From positions 5,140,001-5,204,000 of the forward strand of contig NC_013132.1 of NCBI RefSeq assembly GCF_000024005.1: DNA of 64,000 bases. Direction: 5' to 3'. Both the position numbers and the translations under genes were made by a program. Numbering within the stretch: the first letter of the stretch is position 1; every line of letters starts with the position of its first letter. The stretch is from Chitinophaga pinensis DSM 2588. Its GTDB lineage: Bacteria > Bacteroidota > Bacteroidia > Chitinophagales > Chitinophagaceae. Below the pieces are notes generated by a model. The model had not been told where the DNA came from, searched no databases, and was given only the letters and a program-made list of their open reading frames with translations. Shown here one piece after another: positions 1 to 9,917 of this stretch.

Positions 1-360
1 GTGCTCGCGGTGCGCCAGGTAGTCCAGTCCGTATTTAGCTCTTGCATTATATAACATCCTTCTCAAAGTGTCTGATGCAGGCGTATCAGACAAGGAATCA
101 TCTGGAGATAATACAAATTTGTCTTTTTTCTGATTATAATCGGCATTGAATGCCCGTTTGTCAAAGTCGCGGCTATCAAGGGCTTCCGCCAGTTTGGTGA
201 AATCTGTTATATATCGTTCTACAAAGTCATTCGTAGTTTCTTGTCGTACAGTCGGGTCCCACTCAGGTTGATTGGCCATTATGAATATGAACGTAATAAA
301 AATCAATCCAAGTGAGATCATGATAATCTGGCCTGTTATTCTTCCGTTAATGTCCTTCAT
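1..360 (-). CDS. Hypothetical membrane-anchored protein (3' end outside window)
   Basis: Reading leftward from the ATG at 360, an open frame runs without a stop to base 1, giving 120 residues of a protein whose C-terminus lies outside the window. It begins MKDINGRITGQ, followed by one hydrophobic helix at about residues 11-29, then a charged, soluble stretch. This looks like an N-terminal signal anchor with the rest outside the cytoplasm. I do not recognise a family. No Shine-Dalgarno site precedes the ATG, as is usual for Bacteroidota. The reading frame is continuous and codon use is like that of neighbouring genes, which supports it being real. Confidence 0.6.
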   Translation of the reverse strand, partial: MKDINGRITGQIIMISLGLIFITFIFIMANQPEWDPTVRQETTNDFVERYITDFTKLAEALDSRDFDKRAFNADYNQKKDKFVLSPDDSLSDTPASDTLRRMLYNARAKYGLDYLAHREH

Positions 361-798
361 CGCTTAGTAAGTTGTGTGTCTCTTCCGGCAATCATTGATG
401 ATGACGTTATGCAATAATGCAGCGTCAATACAGGGTCTGTATTACCTTTATCTGTGTAATCAATGCCAGGTTGGTCGTTTTATCAATAGTCTGTCTTGTG
501 TTATCCTGCATTCATCCTACATTGAAATCGTAAGATCAGACGAAGGATAATCATTATCTGGTAAATCTCATAAGCATAGATGGATTATCCGGCCCAGACA
601 AAGCACAAATACGGGTATCCGGACAGTCTGCTGCCCTTACAGGTATTCCGATGAAATAAGTCAAGCATGTACATTCTCTTAGGTATAAGGTTTAGTAATG
701 GTGGCAGGTGCAATTACAATAGAGGGTTAACAGCTGACACAGCTGCCGTGTCTGGCAAACATACTCATTTTTTATATAACACCACAGGCTTCTCATTT
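361..798. other. Intergenic region, no gene seen
   Basis: These 438 bases separate the start of the leftward membrane-protein gene from the end of the leftward GH16 gene. I found no convincing coding frame, RNA gene or TAnnTTTG promoter element on either strand. A short rightward frame at 667-858 overlaps the GH16 gene and lacks features of a protein. Confidence 0.4.
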
Positions 799-1644
799 TT
801 AATAGGCCCTTGTTCTTCCTATATAAATATTCCTGGCATTCAGATAAGTATCTGCTGAGGGGCCAGGACTCCCGCTGGAGCCTTCCATCTGCATATTAAT
901 GATCACATAGAGCGGTTTACCCACAAAATTTGCGTTGTGCACCGCTTTCCATACACCATCGATGTAATAGTGAATATCTACATTCGTCGCACTCACTTTT
1001 GTGATCCAGGCACGGTACGTATGCCAGTTGCCTGGAGACGCGACTGTCGTCAGGGTACTGGACACGTCAGAAGGTGTTCTGAACGTATTCTGCCAGTTTG
1101 TGGCATTTCCTTTGAATTCCATGATATCGCTTTCGGGTGGCCAGCTGTTTACGCCAGTCAGCCAGAAAGCAGGCCAGGAACCGGTGACTACAGGTACCTG
1201 AAAATCACATTTTACTTCCCAGTTGGGAAACTGGTCATTGACAACGATATGTTCTTTGGTATTGACAGCGCCCGAATGGTAGCGGATCGGGAGATATGGA
1301 TCACTACTGCTGTTGCCTTCATTCCAGTTGATACGTGTCGCTTTGATAGTTAATACCCCGTTGTTGAGATAGATATGGTTATGATCGGTGGGACTGCCAT
1401 ACATACGGGCCGTTCCGTTATGATCAGATCCCCAGGGGTATAGATAATTCCAGTTTGCTTCAAAAGCCGTATAACTGACAAAGCTGGTATTGTCAATCAC
1501 GGTTTCCCAGGTATCAGCCGCTACAGCAGCCTGTTGAAGGCCGTCCAGGGAAAGTTTGGGTGTTTGTTCAACAACTGCCTGTTTCTGGCAGGCAAACAAC
1601 AATGGGCTGAGCAGAGCAATTAGCAGTCCGCTTAGTGTTTTCAT
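799..1644 (-). CDS. GH16-family glycoside hydrolase, lipoprotein
   Basis: A 281-residue secreted glycanase. The ATG at 1644 starts a clear lipoprotein signal peptide: MKTL, a hydrophobic stretch, then LLFAC with Cys19 as the lipidated residue. An upstream start at 1674 would spoil this signal. The rest is a concanavalin-like GH16 domain with the aromatic strand WPAFWL (about 157-162) and the catalytic motif ESDIMEF at 171-177, in which the two Glu residues are nucleophile and acid/base and the Asp lies between them. GH16 enzymes retain configuration and cut beta-1,3/1,4-glucans or marine galactans; the substrate cannot be told from sequence. It is expected at the outer membrane, releasing oligosaccharides from polysaccharide. 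No SusC/D partner is adjacent. Confidence 0.88.
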   Translation of the reverse strand: MKTLSGLLIALLSPLLFACQKQAVVEQTPKLSLDGLQQAAVAADTWETVIDNTSFVSYTAFEANWNYLYPWGSDHNGTARMYGSPTDHNHIYLNNGVLTIKATRINWNEGNSSSDPYLPIRYHSGAVNTKEHIVVNDQFPNWEVKCDFQVPVVTGSWPAFWLTGVNSWPPESDIMEFKGNATNWQNTFRTPSDVSSTLTTVASPGNWHTYRAWITKVSATNVDIHYYIDGVWKAVHNANFVGKPLYVIINMQMEGSSGSPGPSADTYLNARNIYIGRTRAY

Positions 1645-1882
1645 AATGTGGCATTTAAGAATGAGTAAAATCATACAGGGTCGTATTAAGAGAAAGCCTG
1701 TGGCCGCTAAGAATTAGTTAACAATGAGACAGATATTTCTTTAATTTTATGGACTGAATCGACTAGTTACCAATGCCTATTATGCCTTTTCTAAAGTGAA
1801 CTAAGGGTAACTTCGTTATTCAAGATAACCAGTCCGAAGGATTGGAAAGTAAAACATTTTCCTGAACAATCTCAATGTGTTA

Positions 1883-4114
1883 ATGAATATCAGAAGTATT
1901 GTCAATAAGGATAATACCAACTTATTGAACTGTGAAAGTGAACCGATCCACATTCCGGGTTGTATCCAGGAGCATGGCTTTTTACTTGGGCTGGCAGCGG
2001 ATTCCCTGCTTATCAGGTATAGCAGCGAAAATGTATTCACGTACACAGGGTTTACACATCAGCAGCTTTTAGGTAAACCCCTGCAACAGTTATGTAGTGC
2101 AGAACAGGAAGATCTGCTACGCGAATTTCTGACAGCAGCCTCATTTGACCAGAGTCAACCATTTGTCTTCACCATCAACAATGTAAAATACAACACCAAA
2201 CCGCATATCAGTAACAGTACCGTTATCCTGGAATTTGAACCTTTTCCTGATGGAACGCTGGACCTGCCTAACCTTTATAAACAAACACAACAGTTCGTTT
2301 CTTATCTGAATGATGCACAGGACCTGCGGCAGTTATGTCAGTCTATTGCACAGGAAACCAGGGCCATCACCGGTTATGACCGTGTAATGATCTATCGTTT
2401 TGATAAGAACTACAATGGAGAAGTGATCGCAGAGGCGAAACAGGAAGAGCTACTGCCATTACTGGGTCATAACTATCCGCATACCGATATTCCTGCGCAG
2501 GCCCGGGCCTTGTACCTGACCAATATGCTACGCATGATCGTGGATGTAGATTATACACCCGTTCCGCTGTATACCATTGCAGATGAAAAGGAAGAGAAAC
2601 ACCTCGACCTCAGCTTATCCATTCTCAGAAGTGTATCTCCCATACATATCGAGTATCTGAAGAATATGGGTGTCAAGGCGACACTTACGATCTCTCTCTT
2701 GCAGGATAATAAACTCTGGGGACTGATCTCCTGTCATCATTATTCGCAGAAAAACATTCCGCATTATACACGTTTATCCGCGTTGTTACAGGGATATTTT
2801 TTCACGTCCCAGATCAAGGTCAGACAAGCAGCTGATGAATATAATTACGCACAATATATCGAAGACAATATCCGGCCCTTGCTGGAGCTGATGTCTACAG
2901 GAGATGACTTTATAGCACAACATTATCATAATACATTGCTGAGGGACTGTATACGCGCATCCGGCTTTGTTATCGTGCAGAATGATACGATTTTCAGAAA
3001 CGGGAAAGTGCCCCCCGATAGACAATTGCTTCCTTTACTGGAATGGCTGAAGGAACATGCCGGTAACGGACAATTCTCCACCGATCACCTGATAGCGGTT
3101 TACCCTCCTGCTGAAGCGATGAATGATACAGCAGCCGGTTTGATCTATCATGCACTGGATTCAGGTGGTAAAAACTGTGCACTCTGGCTACGTCCGGAGA
3201 TGGAGAAATCAATCAACTGGGCGGGTAATCCAAGCAAGGGGATTGTGATGGACTCAGCAGGCGCCAGACTCTCACCCCGTAAATCATTTGAGCTGTGGAA
3301 GGAAGTGGTGAAACATTATAGTGAAGAATGGGCGGTGCCTGAGTTAACTACTGCTGCACGTCTGGCGGGTAACCTGCAGAAACAGGCCCATCTGGCGGAT
3401 ATCAGAAGAGAAGAAAATCGCTATAAAGAACTGGCGGCAAAACTGGAAGCTGCTAATGCTGAACTCGAAAACTTTAACTGGATCAGTGCACATGACCTGA
3501 AAGAACCACTGCGTAAAATACAGCTTTTCGCTTCCAGAACCTTCTATTCGGAAGTGTCGCTGGACGTGTATAAAGACTCCCTGGTCAAAATACAGAATGC
3601 CGCCTCCAAAATACAATTGCTACTGGACAGTATGCTGTCTTTTGCTACCATGAGCAAGTCCAACGAAGAATTTGAAAAAATAAACCTCAATAATACGCTT
3701 ACACAGGTATTGGGGAAATACCGTAAGGAGATCAATGCGAAAGAGGCGGTTATCACCACAGATGCCCTGCCGCAACTAAGCGTATTGCCTTATCAGGCAG
3801 AACAGCTATTCTCCAACCTGATATCTAATTCCCTGAAATTCTCTAAAGAAGATGTACCACTGAAACTGAATATCAGTTATCATCGCGGTCCCCGGCATCA
3901 TATTATTTCCTTCAGCGACAATGGCATCGGGTTTCATAACAAGTATGCCGACATCATTTTTAAGATCTTCCAGAGCCTGAATAAGGAGAATCAGTCTAAT
4001 ATCGGTATCGGACTGGCCATCTGTAAAAAGATCATGGATAATCACAACGGGATGATCTCTGCGGAGGGACAGGAAGGCCATGGCGCCGTGTTTAGCGTCT
4101 CCTTTCCTTTATGA
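1883..4114 (+). CDS. bphP: Bacteriophytochrome sensor histidine kinase
   Basis: A 743-residue red/far-red light sensor kinase with PAS-GAF-PHY-HisKA-HATPase order. The N-terminus carries NCESEPIHIPG; Cys17 is at the position of the biliverdin-binding cysteine of bacteriophytochromes (Cys24 of the Deinococcus protein). The GAF domain has DIPAQAR (Asp at about 202) and SPIHIEY (His at about 255), both chromophore-pocket motifs. The PHY tongue has PRKSF (about 465-469). The kinase part has the phospho-acceptor motif SAHDLKEPL (His at about 537), an N box and two glycine-rich ATP-lid motifs. A GTG at 1877 is in frame, but the ATG two codons later was preferred. No receiver domain, response regulator or haem oxygenase gene lies nearby, so its partner is encoded elsewhere. 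Confidence 0.93.
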   Translation: MNIRSIVNKDNTNLLNCESEPIHIPGCIQEHGFLLGLAADSLLIRYSSENVFTYTGFTHQQLLGKPLQQLCSAEQEDLLREFLTAASFDQSQPFVFTINNVKYNTKPHISNSTVILEFEPFPDGTLDLPNLYKQTQQFVSYLNDAQDLRQLCQSIAQETRAITGYDRVMIYRFDKNYNGEVIAEAKQEELLPLLGHNYPHTDIPAQARALYLTNMLRMIVDVDYTPVPLYTIADEKEEKHLDLSLSILRSVSPIHIEYLKNMGVKATLTISLLQDNKLWGLISCHHYSQKNIPHYTRLSALLQGYFFTSQIKVRQAADEYNYAQYIEDNIRPLLELMSTGDDFIAQHYHNTLLRDCIRASGFVIVQNDTIFRNGKVPPDRQLLPLLEWLKEHAGNGQFSTDHLIAVYPPAEAMNDTAAGLIYHALDSGGKNCALWLRPEMEKSINWAGNPSKGIVMDSAGARLSPRKSFELWKEVVKHYSEEWAVPELTTAARLAGNLQKQAHLADIRREENRYKELAAKLEAANAELENFNWISAHDLKEPLRKIQLFASRTFYSEVSLDVYKDSLVKIQNAASKIQLLLDSMLSFATMSKSNEEFEKINLNNTLTQVLGKYRKEINAKEAVITTDALPQLSVLPYQAEQLFSNLISNSLKFSKEDVPLKLNISYHRGPRHHIISFSDNGIGFHNKYADIIFKIFQSLNKENQSNIGIGLAICKKIMDNHNGMISAEGQEGHGAVFSVSFPL

Positions 4115-4136
4115 TCCTGCAAAATACCTACCTTTG
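4103..4136 (+). promoter_or_regulatory. Candidate Bacteroidota promoter of ywbE
   Basis: TACCTTTG at 4129-4136 matches the Bacteroidota -7 element TAnnTTTG. A TTTC at 4103-4106 lies 22 bases upstream, where a TTTG/TTG -33 element is expected. Transcription would start near 4143, leaving a leader of about 13 bases before the ATG at 4156. The element overlaps the end of the phytochrome gene, so ywbE probably has its own transcript. Confidence 0.5.
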
Positions 4137-4155
4137 CGTCCACAATTCATAAAAT

Positions 4156-4374
4156 ATGGACGGCCAATACAGAAAAGATATATACCCGGGACTGGGAGTG
4201 GCGATCATTCTCAAAAAAGACCAGCGTAGCGGTAAGCTGACGTATGGTATTGTTAAGAGCATTCTTACTTCCGCCACGTTCCATTCCCGGGGTATAAAAG
4301 TCAAACTGGAGGATGGTCAGATCGGCCGCGTTGCTGCTTTTGCCGATGATGACGAAATAGTGGCTAATTCGTAA
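4156..4374 (+). CDS. ywbE: YwbE family protein (DUF2196)
   Basis: A 72-residue basic, soluble protein matching the YwbE/DUF2196 family over its whole length. It shows the family's characteristic segments: PGLGVAIILKKDQRSGKLT, then GIVK.ILT, then HSRGIKVKLEDGQIGRV. The family is widespread and short; its biochemical role is not established, although the small KOW-like beta fold suggests nucleic-acid binding. Its last 11 bases overlap the end of the convergent giant gene on the other strand (4364-4374), so transcripts of the two genes share antisense ends. Confidence 0.9.
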   Translation: MDGQYRKDIYPGLGVAIILKKDQRSGKLTYGIVKSILTSATFHSRGIKVKLEDGQIGRVAAFADDDEIVANS

Positions 4375-7300
4375 ACCGCAGCTGACGCAGGATGGTCGGA
4401 TCCTGGATTTCTTTATCTCTTGCCAGTAACAGCACTTTAGCGATCAGTTCAGCCGATTTCGGATCATCATCTGCGAAAGGCAGGAATAATCTGCCACGCT
4501 GCTGTGAATGCACCGGTAAGATAGACAGGTATTTACCCGGCATCTGGTGTACCACGGCACTGCCCAGATGTACGCTGTATTCTCCGTATTCTCCGGCTAT
4601 TTTCGCGTGGTTACCGCTGACAGTGACATTATCCAGCTTAAACAATCTGGCGCTTTCCTGCAGCAATACCGTGCGCATTTCGATGGTGGAATGGCTGGCC
4701 TCAGGATCTACACCGCCAGCATGAGCTACGCTTACTACCAGGTCTATATCACGCATTACCTCACTGAAGATCAGTGGATCGATCGTTTCAAAAGCTACAT
4801 TCTCCCAGGTCTTGATATTATGGAAGATGATTTCTTCTAATACAGGACTTTCCACTTCTGCCGGAGAGAACCAATTCGCCTGTGCATACATCTTCACCAT
4901 AAAGCCCTGCTTGTGGAATACCTTCTGTAACCCTTCTTCATAATCCACTTTCCAGCCCCTTGATTTCAGCAATGCCACTGTTTTGGACGGTTGTACCTGG
5001 TGACCGGCATAACGGCGGGAAATGGACTTTTCCTGCAATTCTTCGTGTATCGGAACATACAGTTCACGGAAGATCTGTTTGAATGGCTGTTGTACCTGTT
5101 TTTCAAAGCAATACTGCTGATAATCACTCCAGCTGCCATTGGCGTGTAAGTCCACGCAATGTGCAATACGAACTTTGTCACCAGCCGCGATTTTCGTCGC
5201 TTTGCCTTTAGCAGGCGCTAATGCGCCATCTTTCCAGAAACCATGTCCTTTAGACGTGACGAACACAAGTTTATCCAGGTGTCTGGCAATAATCGGATGC
5301 GTAAACAGGTTGCTAAGTTCTTCCGCCTCAAACGCATCACCTCTTACCATCGCTTCTTCCAGCGCTTTGCGGGAACGACGGAATTGCTCTCTCAAGGTCT
5401 TTTTGAACTCTAACAGCTCCAGTACTTTCGTATCCTTTTTGTATTTGGCGGGTATACCAGCCAGTTTTTTATCTTCTTTGAACGCTACCACATCTGCTTC
5501 ACCATCATCACCGATAATCAGGCCAATCAATACGTCGTCGTATTGTACCTGCGTCTCCCTGGACAGGATCTGCTGTACCTGTTTGGTTTCCATGGCCCAG
5601 GTCAGTCGTTGCGGATCTGCGTAACCTGCATTTCTGGCCAGGTTTTCCATGGCGATGCGGATGGCAGTCCCTTCACTGGTTTGTTTCTGGGCGCCAAACT
5701 GTTTACTTTCTTTTTTAAACTGCTGGATATATTCGTAGCGGGCCAGGATATCCTTTTCTGCGTTGGATTTGTTCAATGGTATCAGCCCATAAACACGCAG
5801 GTAATCCTGGTCACGTTTATCTTTTACTTTCTCTGTAACTTCTTTGATCTTCAGGTCGCCAGTCATTACATCTGCATATAATCTCGCTCTGCGGTGACCA
5901 TTGCCATCGCTGATGTATTTAGCAGCGTCATAGACCTTCTGCCAGCGCTCCTGCCCTATTTCCTGGTAAGCCTGTTCAAACCATTCTTTGTCAACCGCAC
6001 CGTCTTTGAAGTCCTGTACATCTATGGTAGAGTAGCGTGCGATCTCGCTTTCTGCCTCAGGCGTTTTTTCTGCATAGGTCGAAGTCTTCGTATGCGCATG
6101 CATCCACCAGATAGCGGTATCCAGCCCTTTCCAGCTAAGGTATTTGCTCACAAATTTCTGCCATTGCGGTGCATATACGGCCGCTTCCAGCAAACGGGTT
6201 TCGGTGACCTTGATACGCTTCATAGCAGCTGCGAACATCTCGTCTGTATCGGTATCCAGCGGGAAACATCTCTTTAGCAGGGTACTGAATAACTGCTGTT
6301 TGTTTTCGCTTTCAGAAGAGTAGATATAGCCTTTGTGCAGCGTGGTTTTACCCATACCAGCCAGGATGTCTGCAAAACGATTGATACCTTCCAGTGATTC
6401 CAGTTCCTTCACAAAATCCGTCACGGTAGTAGCGGTATCACCCCGTTTCAGTTCTATATCGAGCAAATGTTCCCGTACGCGTAGGAACATAGCCTGTAAG
6501 AAAGGATACCTATCGAAATAGCTCTTTTCATGTTTCGCCCTTTTTCTGTCGGAGAGTTCCCTGATATTATCACCGGAGAGGATACCGCGGTACATTTCAC
6601 TTTCGGAGATCAATCCGCTCTGAAATGCTCTGCCAAAGAGGTCCAGTGGGGGTAAATAATATTTGCTGTTTTGGGGCAGACCGCTGAACTGACGCCAATG
6701 ATATAGATCCCAGCAGCGTGTAAGCAGTTCTTCCGGCAGCCGGCTGATCGTGATCTTATTGATATACCAGTTCAGGATGGAGTCCTGCTGCCAGCCATCT
6801 CCTCCGTTATAGTAACTGTATGTGTCGAATGTTGCTTTCAATACTTCTTCCGGTAAAGCTGCAAAGGCTGTGGCTGCAGCACCTACCAGGAATGGTTCTG
6901 TTTCTGCGAAAGGATGGATGATCTGCAATGCCTGCATGATCTGCAATAATGGGTTTGACCATCGGTAGGCGTATTCGCTTGGCAGATTTTCAGGCATATA
7001 GGCCATCAGCTCTGCTATAAATGGTTTCGCCACCTGATTGTCCTCCGTAAAGCCGTCATACTCAGATTGGACAGTCAGTTCACTCAGAATATACAGATCT
7101 CCTGGTGTTAGTCCGGATTGTTCATACCAGCCTTTCCATAGTTCCGGTAACGGATACGTAGCATATTCCTCTTCAGGCGAAAGCGTCGTTTCAGCGATTC
7201 TTGACATCCTGGAGAAAAGCTGTCCCAGTAATACCGTTTCTACATTGTTATTATAACCTTCTACCTGGTATTCGAAGTCTTTGTTCGCGATGAATAGCTT

Positions 7301-9391
7301 GTAGAGGTCCAGCAACGCCTGTTTAACCTTTTCTACCGGCTGCGACAAGCCAAAGTTTCCCTGGGCTAAGCATTGGTGATAGAAATCAGTCGGATCAGGA
7401 ACAGGTTTTACAATGGGGGGTATAGCTGCCGGATCATATAATCCGTAACCATTACTGCTGTCATAAACAACAGCCCCGGTCCCTTCAGCGGATAGCTGGC
7501 CGAGTATAATAGCCTCCTTTTCCGGAATGCTCTTTCTGCTTCTGAATGCCTCCAGTAATGGCTGCAGGGCATCCAGTAAACGTTGTTGCTGCTGTAATTG
7601 CAGGGCGATATCGAGTCCGGCGAGACGTTGCTCTCCATCTCCTTCCAGCAGCTCTTTCAGTACGCTGATCAGCAGTGTATCCGGCTGTTTCAGCAGGATA
7701 CCGATGATCTGATTACGTATGCCGCCACTTTTGCGTTTCAGGAGGTCTTTGAATACTTTCAGTTCTTCTTTGTCCAGTTCCACTGTGGCCAGGGCTTTGA
7801 AACCGGCATTCTGTAAAGATTCGCCTCTTTCCCTGATGATACGCATACTGAAGCCACGCTGGAAACTGGTGACAGGTTCCAGTTTTTCGGGATCCTCATA
7901 GTATGATTTTGCATATCCTTTCAGGATCCGTCTTGTCATGGTTGATTTCACATCAAGATCCATGTCGTCAAAATAGGACATCATCAGATCCAGTCTGTCC
8001 TGCTGATCGAATATCAGCGGGAGCATTGCCTGTAATACATCACTACGCTTATATTGATTATTCATCCAGCTGAAGGGTAATTTATCAAAGGTTTTCTCTT
8101 TGACGTCGGAGCGTAAAATGACAGCATGTAGTTTATCAAACAGGTCGGGATACTGTTCATTATAACGTTTAGGATCATCGGCAATCGGCTCACGCAGCAC
8201 AGCGGTTGCCAGGGCAACGACTGCTAAACTTTCATCTTCTATACCAATGCGTCCTACAGAGAGCATCAGCTGGTAGTGGCTGGTATCATCTACAAACTGC
8301 TGGGCAATACTCCGCTTCTGCCTGGAGGAGCTGTGGGCTAATGTTGTTAGATAGGGCAATGTCTGCTCTACATTATATACACCTTGCGCCCAGAGCCCCA
8401 TGTATATATCAGAAAAGTCGTCACCGTTAATTGCCGCGGGGATCAGTGAGGGATCTGACAGATACGTATGTGCTTTTTGAAGGAAGCGAATAACAGCGGA
8501 TTCTTTTTCAGACTCCCAGTTGATACCGGCCCATACATCCAGTGCTCTTACGACGGAGGAAAATCTGGTCAGTTTGTTATCTATAACCACTTTGAGCATA
8601 TACTTCAAAGCGCCGGTACTGCAATCGTCCAGTGCTTCGAGTATGGTCTGCCGTAATCCCTCTTGTCTTTGTGCTGACAACAGTAGTTTCTCTACCAGTT
8701 GCCAGGCATCTTCGCGTTCGCTTAACAGGAGCGCTCTGATGATACCGTCGCTGACTTTACCTTCCGGCTCTTTATTGTAAATAATATCTTCAAATAGCTT
8801 AAATATCTCTTCATTACCCAGATCGATGGCTGCCGCCCACATATGATAAAGATATTGTGTATCATGCTCATGGTCCACAATAATCTGTTCTTTGATAGTG
8901 AGATCATAGCACTCGTACTGGTAATGCGTGTCGATGCCGTAGACGTGTACCTGCAGCATAATCCCTTTCAGAAAAGTGAGCTGATTAGGCAGGTATTTTT
9001 CTCTTCTTTCAGGAGCACGGAAAGAGCGGCGATTCCAACCGCTCATGTACATGAGGTTGGGAAACTTGCTCCAGGCATGTTTTACGTACACGGCTTTTTC
9101 ATCGCCAAAGAGAAAACGCAAAAGGTTGTACAGTTCTTCGTTATCCCATTCATTTTCGGTGGGCAACAGTTCCGTTATTCTCTCCTGGCGAGCAGCTGTC
9201 ATTGCATAAGACACAAAGCTGACCTGCTCTTTTTCCTGTAGTTTACCCATCAGCTGAAGGGTAATTTCTGCAGTTCTTTTTGTCAGTAGTTCGTGGCTGG
9301 CAGTTCCGTCGTACACGGATTTCAGGGTCGAAACAAGGTTTGTTTCAAAGTCAGGGATAATCTTCGTGGGGAAGAATTGGCGAATGTCCAT
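4364..9391 (-). CDS. Giant DUF4132-type protein
   Basis: A 1675-residue soluble protein with no signal peptide or membrane segment. Most of it is made of helical, HEAT-like stretches rich in Leu, Glu and Lys. The last 150 residues carry the pattern I associate with the DUF4132 C-terminal region (now often split off as DUF7737): a histidine-containing VHQMPG segment, VHSQQRGRLFLPFADDDP, then KVLLLARDKEIQDP. E. coli YehI and the MolR region belong to the same broad group; their function is unclear. It is transcribed 23 bases after a 141-residue gene, and the pair probably forms an operon. The convergent ywbE gene overlaps its 3' end. Assignment rests on the C-terminal motif; the N-terminal two thirds I can only describe. 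Confidence 0.8.
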   Translation of the reverse strand: MDIRQFFPTKIIPDFETNLVSTLKSVYDGTASHELLTKRTAEITLQLMGKLQEKEQVSFVSYAMTAARQERITELLPTENEWDNEELYNLLRFLFGDEKAVYVKHAWSKFPNLMYMSGWNRRSFRAPERREKYLPNQLTFLKGIMLQVHVYGIDTHYQYECYDLTIKEQIIVDHEHDTQYLYHMWAAAIDLGNEEIFKLFEDIIYNKEPEGKVSDGIIRALLLSEREDAWQLVEKLLLSAQRQEGLRQTILEALDDCSTGALKYMLKVVIDNKLTRFSSVVRALDVWAGINWESEKESAVIRFLQKAHTYLSDPSLIPAAINGDDFSDIYMGLWAQGVYNVEQTLPYLTTLAHSSSRQKRSIAQQFVDDTSHYQLMLSVGRIGIEDESLAVVALATAVLREPIADDPKRYNEQYPDLFDKLHAVILRSDVKEKTFDKLPFSWMNNQYKRSDVLQAMLPLIFDQQDRLDLMMSYFDDMDLDVKSTMTRRILKGYAKSYYEDPEKLEPVTSFQRGFSMRIIRERGESLQNAGFKALATVELDKEELKVFKDLLKRKSGGIRNQIIGILLKQPDTLLISVLKELLEGDGEQRLAGLDIALQLQQQQRLLDALQPLLEAFRSRKSIPEKEAIILGQLSAEGTGAVVYDSSNGYGLYDPAAIPPIVKPVPDPTDFYHQCLAQGNFGLSQPVEKVKQALLDLYKLFIANKDFEYQVEGYNNNVETVLLGQLFSRMSRIAETTLSPEEEYATYPLPELWKGWYEQSGLTPGDLYILSELTVQSEYDGFTEDNQVAKPFIAELMAYMPENLPSEYAYRWSNPLLQIMQALQIIHPFAETEPFLVGAAATAFAALPEEVLKATFDTYSYYNGGDGWQQDSILNWYINKITISRLPEELLTRCWDLYHWRQFSGLPQNSKYYLPPLDLFGRAFQSGLISESEMYRGILSGDNIRELSDRKRAKHEKSYFDRYPFLQAMFLRVREHLLDIELKRGDTATTVTDFVKELESLEGINRFADILAGMGKTTLHKGYIYSSESENKQQLFSTLLKRCFPLDTDTDEMFAAAMKRIKVTETRLLEAAVYAPQWQKFVSKYLSWKGLDTAIWWMHAHTKTSTYAEKTPEAESEIARYSTIDVQDFKDGAVDKEWFEQAYQEIGQERWQKVYDAAKYISDGNGHRRARLYADVMTGDLKIKEVTEKVKDKRDQDYLRVYGLIPLNKSNAEKDILARYEYIQQFKKESKQFGAQKQTSEGTAIRIAMENLARNAGYADPQRLTWAMETKQVQQILSRETQVQYDDVLIGLIIGDDGEADVVAFKEDKKLAGIPAKYKKDTKVLELLEFKKTLREQFRRSRKALEEAMVRGDAFEAEELSNLFTHPIIARHLDKLVFVTSKGHGFWKDGALAPAKGKATKIAAGDKVRIAHCVDLHANGSWSDYQQYCFEKQVQQPFKQIFRELYVPIHEELQEKSISRRYAGHQVQPSKTVALLKSRGWKVDYEEGLQKVFHKQGFMVKMYAQANWFSPAEVESPVLEEIIFHNIKTWENVAFETIDPLIFSEVMRDIDLVVSVAHAGGVDPEASHSTIEMRTVLLQESARLFKLDNVTVSGNHAKIAGEYGEYSVHLGSAVVHQMPGKYLSILPVHSQQRGRLFLPFADDDPKSAELIAKVLLLARDKEIQDPTILRQLRFTN

Positions 9392-9414
9392 TCTAAAAGT
9401 TTAAGGTTTTTCAA

Positions 9415-9840
9415 TTACCAGTAGCTACCGGCAAGAAATGTTAATCGGATAAATGTGATTACAGTCGCCGGGTTCAGCACAAAATGCTCGGAGAGCGATT
9501 TTAACTCCTCTTCATCTGCGAAAACTGCAAACATGCCATCTTCAAAGGCTTGTAATGCGGCATCCTGCGCTTTGGGAAGATCTGCCTTCTGTTCATTGTA
9601 AATGCTGCCGAATCCGACTTTACCAGTGGTAGTTTGTCCCTCTATCTGCTCACTGGTAAGAAAGGGTAACACATTTTTTTCGAAGGGTTTATTGTTATAA
9701 GCGATCACCTGTTGTGTCACAACGGCGGTGATGAGTTCCCGAACAGTGGGGTTACTGCCAATGTCATCAATCTCTATCGGTTTCTTCTCTAGTATGGCAT
9801 GTTTCCGTCCCGCTACTTTTATATTGATTATCAGCTCCAT
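9415..9840 (-). CDS. Conserved hypothetical partner of the DUF4132-type protein
   Basis: A 141-residue acidic soluble protein. The ATG at 9840 (MELIINIKV) is preferred over an in-frame TTG at 9849. The alternating strand-helix pattern at the start (ELIINIKVAG, then TVRELITAVV.QQVIAYN) and the later FEDGMFAVFADEEEL and TFIRLTFLAG segments resemble an open beta-grasp-like or similarly small fold, but this is a guess. It is transcribed immediately before the giant gene with a 23-base gap, so it probably acts with it. I recall similar small proteins next to DUF4132 genes in other bacteria, but cannot confirm this here. Confidence 0.65.
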   Translation of the reverse strand: MELIINIKVAGRKHAILEKKPIEIDDIGSNPTVRELITAVVTQQVIAYNNKPFEKNVLPFLTSEQIEGQTTTGKVGFGSIYNEQKADLPKAQDAALQAFEDGMFAVFADEEELKSLSEHFVLNPATVITFIRLTFLAGSYW

Positions 9841-9905
9841 CAGGGTCAAAAGGTTAATAATAGCGCTGCCAAGATAAAAAAATTAAAAGAAATAACTGTT
9901 CCGGT

Positions 9906-9913
9906 TATCTTTG
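9906..9913 (+). promoter_or_regulatory. TATCTTTG -7 element almost at the start codon
   Basis: TATCTTTG matches the Bacteroidota -7 consensus and ends 4 bases before the ATG at 9918. Transcription would begin at or next to the start codon, which suggests a leaderless transcript. Otherwise the true start is the next ATG at 9948. No clear -33 element is visible. Confidence 0.4.
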
Positions 9914-9917
9914 CGCG

